Below, piece by piece: positions 36,051-48,218 of a stretch of DNA of 64,000 bases. Position 1 is the first letter of the stretch, and each line of letters starts with the position of its first letter. Under the pieces are notes generated by a model. The model did not search any database and was not told the origin of the DNA. It saw only the letters and a program-made list of their open reading frames with translations. The position numbers and the translations under genes were made by a program. Source of the DNA: Uranotaenia lowii (taxonomy: Eukaryota > Arthropoda > Insecta > Diptera > Culicidae); contig NC_073693.1 in the NCBI RefSeq assembly GCF_029784155.1, positions 137,071,988 through 137,135,987 on the forward strand, written 5' to 3'.

Positions 36051-36111
36051 TCCTTCGCACGGGTCTGGTGTGCAGCAGTCTCATTTGAAACTGAACAACC
36101 CCCCCCCCCCC
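36051..36111 (-). mobile_element. Inverted hAT-like terminus and C run
   Basis: TCCTTCGCACGGGTCTG (36051-36067) is the inverse of the CAGRCCCGTGCGAAGGA motif at 24681, and its inner side also has GAATTTCAAA-like sequence in inverse. A 13-C run follows at 36099-36111. It could be the end of a separate, truncated element. Confidence 0.35.
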
Positions 36112-36827
36112 GCCTCCCCCACACTCCTTCCAAATGAACGTATTTTCGTTATTGACTGATTTTTTGAAAATTTGGAAAATCTGTCCTTCTGGAATTTCAT
36201 CTTTCAACGATTACCCATCGATTCCACTATTTCACAAATCCTTTTTTCGTCGCGTTGTTGAGTTATTGACGAAATAAAATTTTCCACGTTCATTTTTACG
36301 TAAAGCGGAAATGGGCTTTTATCTGGTAAAATTGGGAATATGAAATAAAACATATTCGATCCCATAATTTTTTTTATGAAAAATATCTTTAATTTTGGGT
36401 TGAGGCGTTAGGTGTTTTCGTTACTCTCCGTTCTTCATATTTTCGTAATTTTTGCAATGATTTTACATCTTCAAAACAAACACATTAAGAGTTTCTGTGA
36501 GATATCTACTACTCGTGTTTGTAAAATAACACAGCTGTTGACGTTTACAGGGCAGCAGGTTTTTGTTTCTTAATGGCTTTATAATTTAAAGGTCCTTTGA
36601 ATAATGAGTATCACTATCCGAACAGCACACACAAAATTTTACTTTTACACCTAAAAAAATGAGTATTGCCCTACACAAGTATTCCATCAATGAGACACTT
36701 CAAACAGTACCCGGTTTGTTATCAGCGAACCGGGAATCCAGGAAGCAAACAAAACACCAATTGTGACTACACGTGGTTTCACCTAATCAAAGTTGAAATT
36801 TCAAACAGGTTGTTTCACTAGCTAGCC

Positions 36828-37330
36828 AGTCGCTCTGCTGCTGCTGTTCGTCGTCGTCACATTCTCGGTGCGCAAATTATTCCGCAATCAAGTTCGAACT
36901 TCACCGTTTAAAACAAGCTTTCGCTGGCTACAACAATTAGCCGTTCGCTAACCATGACACCAACTATAACACCGAACAACCACCGAAAGTGGCACACCGC
37001 GTCTAGTCTCGATGACGTCCTACCAGCGAATGAGTATGTGCGAAATGTGCAAGAATCGGGCGGCTGGTTCGAAGTGAATGTCTCTCCCCCATTCACATCC
37101 ATATTGATACGCTCCCCATCACAGAAGAAAAAAGCGCGCCGTGCCAAGCTCCGGTACCTACTTGGGAACATATGAATGGACGTCTCGGCTTGGCTCGGCT
37201 ACTGCTGCTGGTTAGAGGCGTCTCGTCGTTTCGCTCGTATCTAAGCAGCAGCGTCGAGATCGAAGAGTGAGCGGGCGGAATCAAGATTGTGCCGAACCTC
37301 CAGCAACCTGCATTGGAGCACAGCATACCC
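36828..37330 (+). promoter_or_regulatory. GC-rich promoter or 5' UTR candidate
   Basis: This block is far richer in CpG and GC than anything within several kb, with CTGCTGCTG and GTCGTCGTC tracts typical of insect 5' UTRs. CCAGTCGC at 36827-36834 fits an initiator, and CGTCA at 36855-36859 sits at the spacing of a downstream promoter element with one mismatch. The first ATG (36954) opens a 73-codon frame to 37175 with no known domain, perhaps a uORF. Direction is not certain; it could instead serve the minus-strand gene at 28.4 kb. Confidence 0.3.
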
Positions 37331-37990
37331 ATAGATTTGATGATTCATTCAAGTCGGCAGCTTACCTACCCCACATCAATGCAATGCTTGGTGGAATCTA
37401 CTTTTTTACTGGATGCTGTGTGGTTGGCAGTTCATAAACTTCTACTAGGTAGCTGCCATTGACGTGTGATAAAAGGCTGCAAATGTGCTAGCAGCAGCAA
37501 TGAAAGGTCTCATAAGTCAATGTGTGTGCATGGAAGTCGCTCAAAGCATTGTTGGTTGGGAAAAAGGCATTTGGTTTTGGCTTATCAATGCCACATCATT
37601 TAAAAATACTTTCACGAACCGAGGTGCATTTGAGGCTCAGTTAGGATACAAAAATGGCTCCAGAGAGCACAGTTGCAATCTTATGTTCTTAAGTTGATTT
37701 TCTCATTCAGTTATGTAGAAGTAAAATTAAACAAAAACTTAAATTCAGCAATCTGGAACGCTACCTATAATAAAATATGCACTTAGCAGCTTATGGTTTT
37801 TTAAGCGAAACAGGTTAAAAAAAATTAATATGCTAACGTTAGATTGCAAATTTGCTCTCTGGAGCCACTTTTATATCCTGGAGCTAAAGTTCAGAATTTG
37901 AAATTGTGGAATCTTAGTTCTGATATCGAAATGAGGATTATAAAAAACCGGCAAACATAAATAATCACGAATACAAATTCAAAATGATTG
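37331..37990. other. No gene seen
   Basis: Intermediate GC near the promoter-like block, then AT-rich. A minus-strand GTAG|GTAAGC donor-like site lies at about 37360, but no exon frame supports it. Confidence 0.3.
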
Positions 37991-37994
37991 AACC

Positions 37995-38845
37995 GACAAA
38001 AATTACAAAAATTACAAAAAATACAAAAATCACAAAAATTACAAAAAAACGAAAAATTAAAAAATTTACAAAAATTACAAAAATAACAAAAATGACAAAA
38101 ATTACAAAAAAACGAAAAATTAAAAAATTTACAAAAATTACAAAAATTACAAAAATTACAAAAATTACAAAAATTACAAAAATTACAAAAATTACAAAAA
38201 TTACAAAAATTACAAAAATTACAAAAATTACAAAAATTACAAAAATTACAAAAATCACAAAAATTACAAAAATTACAAAAATTACAAAAATTACAAACAT
38301 TACAAAAATAACAAAAATTACAAAAATTACAAAAATTACAAAAATTACAAAAATTACAAAAATTACAAAAATTACAAAAATTACAAAAATTACAAAAATT
38401 ACAAAAATTACAAAAATTACAAAAATTACAAAAATTACAAAAATTACAAAAATTACAAAAATTACAAAAATTACAAAAATTACAAAAATTACAAAAATTA
38501 CAAAAATTACAAAAATTACAAAAATTACAAAAATTACAAAAATTACAAAAATTACAAAAATTACAAAAATTACAAAAATTACAAAAATTACAAAAATTAC
38601 AAAAATTACAAAAATTACAAAAATTACAAAAATTACAAAAATTACAAAAATTACAAAAATTACAAAAATTACAAAAATTACAAAAATTACAAAAATTACA
38701 AAAATTACAAAAATTACAAAAATTACAAAAATTACAAAAATTACCAAAATTACAAAAATTACAAAAATTACAAAAATTACAAAAATTACAAAAATAACAA
38801 AAATGACAAAAATCACAATAAATAACAAAAATTTCAAAAACGATT
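37995..38845. repeat. (TTACAAAAA)n 9-bp satellite
   Basis: About 94 copies of a 9-bp unit over 850 bp, very pure in the centre, with scattered single-base variants (ATCAC, ATAAC, ATGAC). Near the left end a 63-bp block holding AAAAAAACGAAAAATTAAA is duplicated (about 38043 and 38106). Because 9 is a multiple of 3, every frame without a stop stays open, which gives meaningless Ile-Thr-Lys and Phe-Val-Ile repeats on the two strands. Confidence 0.97.
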
Positions 38846-39000
38846 TAAATTAGGAACTCTCGTCATCCTGTAATTTTTGTAGAGGAGAATGGGGTATCAT
38901 GGGCCACTAGGCGCAATTAGAAAATCTATCAAAAACATAGTAAATTTATAAATTGAATCAGCAAGCAACATGATTCGGTTCACTGTCTTATGTTTGGGAT

Positions 39001-42000
39001 TATTTATTTATTTATTTTATTTACATAGTATACCGTCTCACGACATAACTTGACGAACATAATTCCTATAATTCACTCGGTCCATGGCAACCGTTCTCCA
39101 ATTTCTCGGGCACCCCACGTTCACCAGATCACGCTCCACTTGGTCTAACCACCTCGCTCGTTGTGCCCCCGCTCGTCTTGTTCCTACCGGATTCGTAGCG
39201 AACACCTGTTTTGCAGGACAGTCGTCCGGCATTCTCGCAACATGTCCCGCCCAGCGTATCCGGCCAGCCTTCACCACCTTCTGGATACTGGGTTCGCCGT
39301 AGAGTCACGCGAGCTCGTGGTCCATCCTTTGCCTCCACACTCCGTTCTCCTGTACGCCGCCAAAGATGGTCCTTAACACTCGTCGCTCTAATAATCCGAG
39401 TGTACGCAGGTCCTTCTTGAGCAATATTCATGTCTCGTGCCCGTAGAGAACAACCGGTCTAATGAGCGTCATATACAGGTTTCACTTCGTGCGAGAGCTA
39501 AGTCTTCTCGACCGAGTTGCTTGTGGAGTCCATAGTAGGCACGACTTCCGCCGATAATTCGCCTCCGGATCTCACGGCTGGTGTCATTGTCTGCGGTCAC
39601 CAGTGAGCCGAGATAGACAAAGTCTTCGACTATCTCCAGCTCGTCGCCATCGATCGTGACCTTGTTACTACTGGACAAGCGGGTTCGGTCGGTCTCGGAT
39701 CCGCAGGCCAGCATGTACTTTGTCTTGGACGTATTAATCATCAACCCAATACTTCCTGCTTCGCGTTTCAGTTTGCGGTAGATCTCCTCCACCGCCGCAG
39801 ATGATCTGCCGACTACATCAATATCATCGGCAAAGCAGATAAGTTGACTGGATCTGTTAGAAATCGTGCCCCAATTTCGCCCACCGCTCGTCGAATAACA
39901 CCTTCCAGCGCCACGTTGAACATCATGCAGGATAGACCATAACCTTGTCAAAGCCCCCTGCGCGATTCTAATGAACTCGACAATTCACCCGAAATCCGCA
40001 CACAGCACTGCGTCCCATCCATCGTCGCCTTGATCAGTCTGATCAGCTTCCCGGAAAAGCCGTTCTCGTCCATGATTTTCCATAGCTCGTTACGGTCGAT
40101 CGTGTCATATGCGGCTTTGAAGTCGATGAATAGATGGTGCGTAGGGACTTGATGTTCCCGTCATTTTTGGAGGATTTGCCGTAATGTGAATATCTGGTCC
40201 GTCGTAGACCGTCCCTCCTTGAAGCCGGCCTGATGACTTCCCACGAATCTGTTTGCTTGTGGCGTTAGGCGGCGGAGAAGGATTCGGAACAACACTTTGT
40301 AGGCGGCATGGATGACAGTGATCGCTCGGTAGTTCTCACAGTCCAATTTGTCGCCCTTCTTGTAGATGGGGCATATTACCCCCTCCTTTCACCCCTCCGG
40401 TAGCTGTTCTATGTCCCAGATCCGGACTATCAACCGGTGTAGGCAATCGGCCAACTTGTCCGGGCCCATTTTGATGAGTTCAGCTGCGATGCCATCCTTC
40501 CCAGCCGACTTGTTTCTATTCAGCTGGCGAATGGCTTCCTTAACTTCACTCATCGTTGGGAGCGGCTCCTCTACGTCGTTGGCTACGCCGGCGATGTATC
40601 TTCCCCCACCGTCTTGATCTCCTGCATGTGCGCCGTTCAGGTGTTCATCGAAGTGCTGCTTCCACCTTTTGATCACCTCACGATTGTCCGTCAGGATGCC
40701 CCCGTCCTTATCCCGGCACATTTCGGCTTGCGGCACGAAGCCCTTGCGGGATGCGTTGAGTTTCTGATAGAACTTTCGTGTTTCTTGGGAACGATGCAGC
40801 TGCTCCAGCTCCTCCTCCTCCAGACGGCGGTTTTTCTCCTGGAAAATTCGGACTCGCTGCCTCTTCCGCTGTCGGTGTTTTTCCACATTTCGATGGGTGC
40901 CTCTTTGCACTACTGCCGCCCGTGCGGCATTCTCTTCGTCCATCACCCTCCTACACTCCTCGTCGAACCAGTCGTTCCGTCGAGTTCGCTCCACATAACA
41001 GATGACGTTCTCCGCAGCACTGTTGATGGCTGTCTTGATGGTATCCCAACAGTCCTCGAGAGGGGCTTCGTCAAGCTCGCCCTCTGCCGGCAGCGCTGAT
41101 TCGACCGATTGCGCGTAGTCTGCCGCGACCTCAGGTTGCTTCAGTCGTGCGGTACTTAACCGAGGCGGGCGCCGGTTTCGTAGGTTGTTCACTACGGAGA
41201 GTTTTGGGCGCATCTTCACCATCACCAGATAGTGGTCTGACTCGATGTTGGCGCCTCGACAGGATCTGACGTCGATGATGTCCGAGAAGTGCCGGCTGTC
41301 AATCAAAACGTGGTCGATCTGTGATTGAGTTTGGTACGGTGAACTCCAGGTGTACTTGTGTGGGAGGCGGTGCTGAAAAAAGGTACTACGTACGGTCATT
41401 CGTTTGGAGGCGGCGAAATCAATAAGTCTGAGGCCGTTTTCGTTGGTCAGCTGGTGCGCACTGAACCTTCCAATTGTCGGTTTGAATTCCTCCGACCTGA
41501 GGATTGAAATCCCCGATGACGATCTTGATATCATGTTTTGGGCAACGGTCGTATTCACGCTCCAGCTACGCATAAAATTCGTCTTTGTCGTCACCGGTAT
41601 TCCGAGGTGAGGGCTGTGCACGTTGATGATGCTGATGTTGAAGAACCGGCCCTTGATTCTCAACCAGCACATTCGTGAGTTGATCGGCCACCACCCGATC
41701 ACGCGCTTTTGCATCTTTCCCATCACTATAAAAGCTGTTCCAAGCTCGTGTGTGTAGCCGCAGCTCTGGTAGATGGCACGACCATCTGGGTACGTTCGTA
41801 CCGGGACGCTTTTCCAGCATACCTCCTGCAGTGCTACGATGTCGAATTTGCGGCTCTTCAATTCGTTGGAGAGCACGTGGGTACTGCCCACAAAATTTAG
41901 AGATCGACAGTTCCATGTTCCATCCAAGTTTCCAATCGCTAGACCCTTTTCGTCGCGTGGGTCTTTGCCGATTTCCATCCGAAATTTGTTGTTCGCTGTT

Positions 42001-42230
42001 CGTTGCTTATGTTTTTTGTAGTCACGGGCTCGCAAGGCCCGCAGCGAACCCCACTATCTCGCAGGAGGACCGTCGTGATGTTGCTGTTTTGGGTCCCGAA
42101 CACCACCAGGACGTTGTTGCACTCCGCACGCCGCCCCTGACATGGAGAACAGGCGTACGAAGCCCCCTAACTCAGTCTGCATGCGACCAAAGCATCCACC
42201 GGGGGTTATTATCTTTGATTGAATAGGTCT
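39001..42230 (-). mobile_element. RTE-like LINE, nearly full length
   Basis: About 3.2 kb on the minus strand. The 3' end finishes in a short AAAT-type tandem (39001-39025 as TTTA), as RTE elements do. It has one main frame with an AP-like endonuclease and a reverse transcriptase, a C-terminal RWAGHVARM motif, and no RNase H. Size, domain order and tail agree with the RTE clade (JAM1-like in mosquitoes). The 5' limit near 42230 is estimated from where GC content drops. Confidence 0.85.
39038..42035 (-). pseudogene. RTE-like endonuclease/reverse transcriptase, broken
   Basis: The frame from 42035 (MRARDYKKHK) encodes an AP endonuclease: GTWNCRSLN, ALQEVCW (Glu), INVHSPH and SDHYLV (catalytic Asp-His). 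It enters the RT with NKSAGKDGIAAELIK and stops at 40389, where a Trp codon expected in LPEGW has become TGA. Reading resumes with DCENYRAITV and QAGFKEGRSTTDQIF; a second TGA follows near 40160. The catalytic motif FADDIDVVG (about 39825-39845) and FVYLGSLVT follow, then RWAGHVARMPDDCPAK near 39230. A few stops and frameshifts in good homology point to a fairly recent but inactive copy. Confidence 0.88.
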
Positions 42231-43029
42231 AGTATTCGTTAGAGTTTTTATAAATGAAAAAAGCCAGGTATTTTTTTGTCTTTGCAAACTAATATCAAAA
42301 CAACAGAATGTTCATATAGTTCGTTAAACTAGAAAAAAATATTGATTCCGAATTGATGGAAATTTTAAATTATTCTAGTTACAAGAGGGTAATATAGGTT
42401 CACTAAAAAAGGACTCTGACAAGAAATTTAGTTGATAAACAACTGAATCGAAACGTTACGAAATTTATACTGAGTGTTGGGAGCAAAAATTCCAAATTGA
42501 CCAAATAACATGCAAAATTTATGAGTTTTACCAAAACTGTAATTTTATAATTCATTTGTTATTTTTAAGCAATTTCGGAAAGGATATAAAAAAGAGAGTT
42601 GTTTACGATCAAACAGTTTAAATAATCTGGCTCGCGAACGTTTTGACAAAATTCCTCATATAAGATTTATTTTTGTTCGTCTCATTTACATTGAACGAAA
42701 TTAATAGAATATTTTTCATATCCTTTCATTTGGCATAAGAAAACTGTACACATAGGATAAATGTATTTAAGTTAAAAAATGTGTATAAAAACACCGAAAA
42801 ATATAGGTGGCCCAAGATATCCCACAAGCTATGATTTGCAAATTGGTTGCGTATGAGTGACTTAAAGATATTTTATGAAAAAAATAATTTTCCATGTGAA
42901 AGAGCAAGACAACACTAAGAAAATAAGCATGGGGCATATTTTTGTTATGAACTTAGGTTTCCCACCGATGCAATTTGCAGGTGCTTGTTAAATTATAAGC
43001 ATTTGGTGCGTATATAAGTCAACAACATA
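42231..43029. other. No gene seen
   Basis: AT-rich intergenic sequence. Confidence 0.4.
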
Positions 43030-43801
43030 CACAGCAAGAAAAAATCGTGTAATTTTAGATCGAAAACAATGCACGAAAACGGAACATCGTTTTCGATCTA
43101 AAATTCTATTGAGGCGTGTAAATTTAGATCGAAAACGATGCACGATAATGGATCGGCTTATCGTCGTGTAAAAATACACAACGATGTAAAATTTTTGAAT
43201 TTTTGTTCAGGATATTTTTAGTTTTGATTTCAGGTTTTGGATGTCATGAGGCCATTAAAAACAATGAACACTTTTATGAAACATTTATTTTCATTGAACA
43301 GCTTGAGGATAAATTTATGAAAATTCAATAACAATCACCGGACAGCGCAAGGCTGGAACATTGTTGAGCTCGAAGATGACCATCCTGGTGATACTTTACT
43401 GGTCAGCGTCACCAGTACGAAATTGTTTAGGGTTCAATTCCGGACAATCATTCTGGATTTTGGACACAACAAACAAAGAAAAACCAATCATTTTCAACAT
43501 CTTTGGTTTATTTTATGAATTTTCATTTCTTATATTTACCTTAACTTCATCCGTTCAGGATTTCGTGTGCATTGATTTCCTGGGATTCGATTTTCTCTAG
43601 CTTCTGCATTCCTTACACTATCGCGAACTGCTAGTACTTTTGGCTGTTCGAACAATAACAACACCATCCACATAATTTTAAGCTTAGCATTTAAAAATGA
43701 ATTAAAAAGAGTTTAAAATTACATCTTTTTTCAATTACACTCGGAAAAAATAGATCGCTCTTATTTTAGATTCCGTATACTTTTAGAAATTTTTTGCTGT
43801 G
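43030..43801. mobile_element. TA-flanked MITE, CACAGCAA termini
   Basis: The left end CACAGCAAGAAAAAAT follows TA (43028-43029); the right end ATTTTTTGCTGTG precedes TA (43802-43803). The 772 bp carry no transposase. TA duplication suggests Tc1/mariner-type mobilisation. A strong hairpin lies near the left end. Confidence 0.65.
43051..43105. repeat. 21-bp-arm hairpin plus extra direct copy
   Basis: 43051-43071 and 43085-43105 are inverse copies with one mismatch, built on TTTTAGATCGAAAAC, with a 13-base loop. A third, direct copy of the arm lies at 43121-43140. A second small dyad (ATCGTCGTGTA / TACACAACGAT) follows at about 43160-43185. Confidence 0.9.
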
Positions 43802-44373
43802 TATAAAAATAAATGCATACGCAGCGCAACGGCAATGACAGCTGGGAAGAGATTTTTAAATCAATACACAGCTGAGATATTTAGAACGGTACAAGTTTTC
43901 CCATGGACATCATTACCTCACTCTTCCCTTCTTGACTTTTGCAGTTTTTGTATATTTGTAATATTGGTTATTTTTGTTATTTCTGGATTTACAGTTTTTT
44001 TTAAATTGATGTATTTTTTTCAATCATGTTTGTCATTATTTTTATTATTGGTTGTTTCTCATGTGTGTAAATTTTGTAAATAAAAATTTAAGATGCCTTC
44101 TAAACATTCAAGCTATTCACATGTGGTTTTAGCGTGGTGTCATTTATGTTACAGACCAATTTCTCAACATTCCTATAAATCAATCGGAGTGTCGAAAAAA
44201 GTCCTCGAAGGTCGATTTATGGCAATTTTTTTAATAACATCCGAACCTAATTTTTAATACATTTTTAAGAAATTTGACATCAAAATTCGAGCATTCGATT
44301 TTCCAAATTTTTTAGGAAGAAATGAAAATCGAAAATATCGAATCAGATTCGTTAGATTTGAAATTTTACACTA
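43802..44373. other. No gene seen
   Basis: AT-rich; short chance frames only. Confidence 0.4.
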
Positions 44374-44517
44374 CACAGCAAAAATTATTTCCTGTAAAAT
44401 TACGCAAATGTCCTGCAACAAAAAGGAGCATGACATTTATCGTAGTTTTATAGGTCGAAAACATGATTACGTGACATTTAATTTTTAGTGTACAACTTTT
44501 TTATAGGACATTTGCTG
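44374..44517. mobile_element. Small TA-flanked MITE, related termini
   Basis: CACAGCAAAAATTATTTCC on the left and GACATTTGCTG on the right, with TA on both sides (44372-44373, 44518-44519). Subterminal AAATGTCC and GGACATTT are inverse. It is 144 bp long and shares its terminus with the MITE at 43030. Confidence 0.4.
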
Positions 44518-45188
44518 TAATAATAAATGAATCTTCATTAAATTTCAAGGAAAACTATTTTAAATTACAGGTTTGTTAATTACAGGTGATTTATTTTAAA
44601 GGTTGCAGTTTTCAGTGACACGCAATAGTCAAAATTTTTTTATGTGTATTTTGGTTCTTGAACCATTTGACAAAATGGATATGGTCCGTTTTTGGAACGC
44701 GATTTGGCCATTTTGGCTGCCACCCTTAAGTCTAAGCATGGTGTTAGAATTTTTTTCTGAACATTATTTTTAAAATAAATTTCATACAGATCTCAGACTC
44801 TATCTCAAATTCGAATACTTTTATTTCGTTTTGCTTGATTATGTTTCCACCGTGGAAATTAATCCAATCCTTAAAATTGAAATTGGAAAAGTTTTCAAAG
44901 GTTTTCAACCCTAAGCTCAGTTAAAATTTTATATTCAAACTATTTTATACGAAATGCATAGCATAAAGTGTATCTCTTATTCCTACAATAATAGAAAACA
45001 CTTGTTATGTCGTTAATTAAATACCTTAACAACCTCGGTCCAAAACCTCATCTAGCGTGTAGATGTTTTTGTTTGAAGTACCTAATTATGTACATATTTA
45101 TGATAGCGACAATAGTAAGGTGCGTGCCTCTAAATAAGACTTCAGAACGATTGACCCTATAACCATTGGATTGTACATCCATCTAACT
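44518..45188. other. No gene seen
   Basis: AT-rich intergenic sequence. Confidence 0.4.
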
Positions 45189-47414
45189 CATGGGTGGCCA
45201 AACCACGGCCCGCGGGTCACATGTGGCCCGCGGCTGTCTTTTTGTGGCCCGCGAAGCTTTTTCCAGAATTACTCAATCATTCAAGCATTCGAAACTCAAT
45301 ACGGAATAAAACCTGTATATTTTTTTAATTTTACAATATTTAACACATGAACAGTAATTTCGAATAACAGATTTGTACTGCGATAAATTATTCTTATTTG
45401 ATTACCTTTGCCATTATTCTAAAAGCGATAAGAGCTCCTGAATGGGTGCATTAAAATAGTTTAAATTTTGACTGGTTTTTAAAGGCTTCATAGATAGAAA
45501 AATATGATATTTTCAAAAAAAACCTGTAAAATTTAGTACGAAGTTATACCGAATATCAAAACATATTAACGAATTGAGCTATTTATTTGTCAAGGTGTGT
45601 TATTTTAGGTAGTTTAGGATAAAGAATTTTTTTCATTTGTTAGCTTCCATTGAAACCAACGAGATTTTTACTGTAAATATTATGGGAAAACCGATACTGT
45701 ATATGGCAGTTTGCACAAGATATCTTCAGATTTACACCCACTTTTAAAATTTGCTCATTTTTTGCAGACGGTACTATTTAATAGTTTTTGTAGCTTATTT
45801 ATTATTTTTCACATAGATTTTCACTGCTAACATTTTAAAAATATTTCATTTGAAAAGCTGTAAACTTTCAATGCGTTTTGATGTGCCTTCTTTTAATATT
45901 TGCTGAAAAATATAAAAGTAATGTAGATTGTAAATATGGTTTTTGTTACGGAAAAATGAAATATTAGTTTTGGAAGCTGCAAAATATCATGCGTTTTAAA
46001 GTCGCAAAAATAAACATTTTTGTTATCTTACGGAAATTTTAGGAAGCTTGCCAGTTGCCACACACCCGTCAGATTGTAAAGTTTTTCCCATATCGATGAT
46101 ACATTCGCAAAAGTTCGAAACCATGTTGCTGGCAACCATGTGCAACCTTTGTTATTATTCTGTTAAAACTGTTAAAACAATTATTCTATAATAGATAAAT
46201 ATGTTAAAAATGTGCTGTCGTTGTCAAAATTAGATCTTTGATTTATTTAAAAAAATTGTGTTTCAACCTTGATTTTTAAACTAGTGCAAATTGTTTGAAA
46301 AAATTAAACAATGCTCACAAAACCTAAAAAAATCAACTTTTCAAATATGATGAAAAGATTAAAAAAATATTAGAATCAATGAAAGGAAGAACGTCTGCCA
46401 TGATTGCGGTTTTTACTTCCGACACCTCTATCTTCAGTTTCATTTTCAATCTTCAAATGTTTTGAATCTGTTTGGATAGTGTCAAAATTTGAAAAAAAAA
46501 GTATTCTTTGGATGTTTCTATAGCCGCGGAGACTGTTTGAAAATCCAATTTTGTAGTACGCATTTCATTTAAAACTGCATTTTGAATTGCTGAATAAAGT
46601 TCAGTTTGTAAATTATGATGAAGGTGTGGTTAAAAAAAATTTCTGAACAATTTGGTTTGAAAAAGAATATACATATGATCGTTCATTTTTGTGCAACGCT
46701 GCCGGTTAAACTACAACATCTGAAATGGGCATTTTTGAAGCAGTGCGCAGATGTTGAAATTTTTTTCAAGACGTTTGCAGTCAATACATCACATTATTTT
46801 GTTCGTGTCGTGACTGGAGGTTCTCAACCATTTCACTGGCCCTATTTTCATCCATCGAACACTTATAATTTTATTCCGATACCGCAATTCTCGCAAAACG
46901 TTCCGTTCTTCACAACAGTCACGACAGTTCGTTCTTTTTTTTTAAGTTAAAGTTAGAAAACTCAACAGGATACAGAAGTCAAAAATCATTTGTTTGTTTG
47001 AAAAATTTTAAGACCATGAACAAAATCGAATGTACTCCACACAATTAAACATTTCTGCAACAAATTTACTCACCCGAAGTTTAAACGGTCAATTAAAAAC
47101 TTATAAATTTGTACATAAACCCTGCTCTATATAATTTATATCGATATTTAATTTGGTCTAGATAAACACAAATGTTATTCAAGTCGTAAAATGTTTTTAA
47201 TTTAGTAATGAAAATAATAATTTGGGCTGAGAAACGAGTGCTCAAAAAAATTTTAAATTATTTTCCAATCAGTCCAATCCAACCAGTAGAAACCTGTACC
47301 GAATCATTTATTTGCTCCAAATACTTATTTGGAAAAAAAAAATGGTGGTGTGGCCCCCCAGCCTATCTTATCTTCAAAATTTGGCCCGTGTGTTAAAAAT
47401 GTTGGCCACCCATG
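45189..47414. mobile_element. Non-autonomous hAT element with 8-bp duplication
   Basis: The left end CATGGGTGGCCAAACCACGG and the right end (inverse) CATGGGTGGCCAACATT are flanked by a perfect 8-bp duplication ATCTAACT (45181-45188 and 47415-47422). GGCCCGCGG motifs beside the left end are typical subterminal repeats. The usual CAG start is CAT here on both ends. The 2226 bp contain one 111-codon plus-strand frame (46615-46950) without a recognisable transposase domain. Confidence 0.92.
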
Positions 47415-48218
47415 ATCTAACTTCAGAACCATCTACCTAACGAGGTTTTGTTTTTCATTTGAAACGGTAAATGAGCAGCGTTTTTCCACTAACAAAGTTG
47501 GTGAAATGCTGCGTCCAGCCAGTTCCTCTGTTGGGCATTGATGTTTAATTGATGCGTGGAAAGGGGTCTGCCAAAACTCAATTCAGAATCCGCATCCGTT
47601 CCACCGGATGAACAAGTGGGACATATGTATGCCCTCATGATTAAATTAAATTAGTAGGGAATAATTTCACCATGATCTGTTATGTTCTGTACATATTGGA
47701 ACAAGTTTGATGGGAAAGGCCTTTACGTGGGCTTTCAATTTCCTCTTAAAACCCTGCTGTGTTATTATAACTATAATCTAATAATCAGTACTCCGTTTTA
47801 ACGATCAAAGTTAAGCTGATGGACGGTCACGGATCTTCCATTTGTTCGGGAAGCTTACAGTATCGAGAAATGATTCCAATCTGCCAAATGTCTACCAACC
47901 AAAATAAAGTAACCGAATCTACAAAACTACATATGAACTAGACTCAAGGTCTCACGGTACCAAATTTGTACAGCTAAAATTCAAACTTGAATTTTTAAAC
48001 GCCTTTCGTTATGCAACAAAATTGCAGTCTGCTATTTTCTATACCAGTGGTGCTAGAAGAGCTGATTTCTGTTTATTTTGCAATCGGTTCTCTGTGAGTG
48101 ATTAAAATTTAAAAAAAACCGAAACCTGCGAGTTATTTTTGGTAAGTGAAATAGTTTAAATGCATTGTATAAAATGAAAAAAAGAATTTTGTTTGGAAAA
48201 CTTATCAAAACTGATTAA
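47415..48218. other. No gene seen
   Basis: Mixed composition, no exon or repeat I can support. Confidence 0.35.

Noticed and set aside
24681..36067. A single 11.4 kb transposon or Maverick
   Set aside because: No matching target duplication and no transposase, integrase or polymerase frames between the ends.
37965..38853. Two 290-codon frames, Ile-Thr-Lys and Phe-Val-Ile repeats, on opposite strands
   Set aside because: They are the direct product of a 9-bp satellite whose unit length is a multiple of three; no start context or non-repeat domain.
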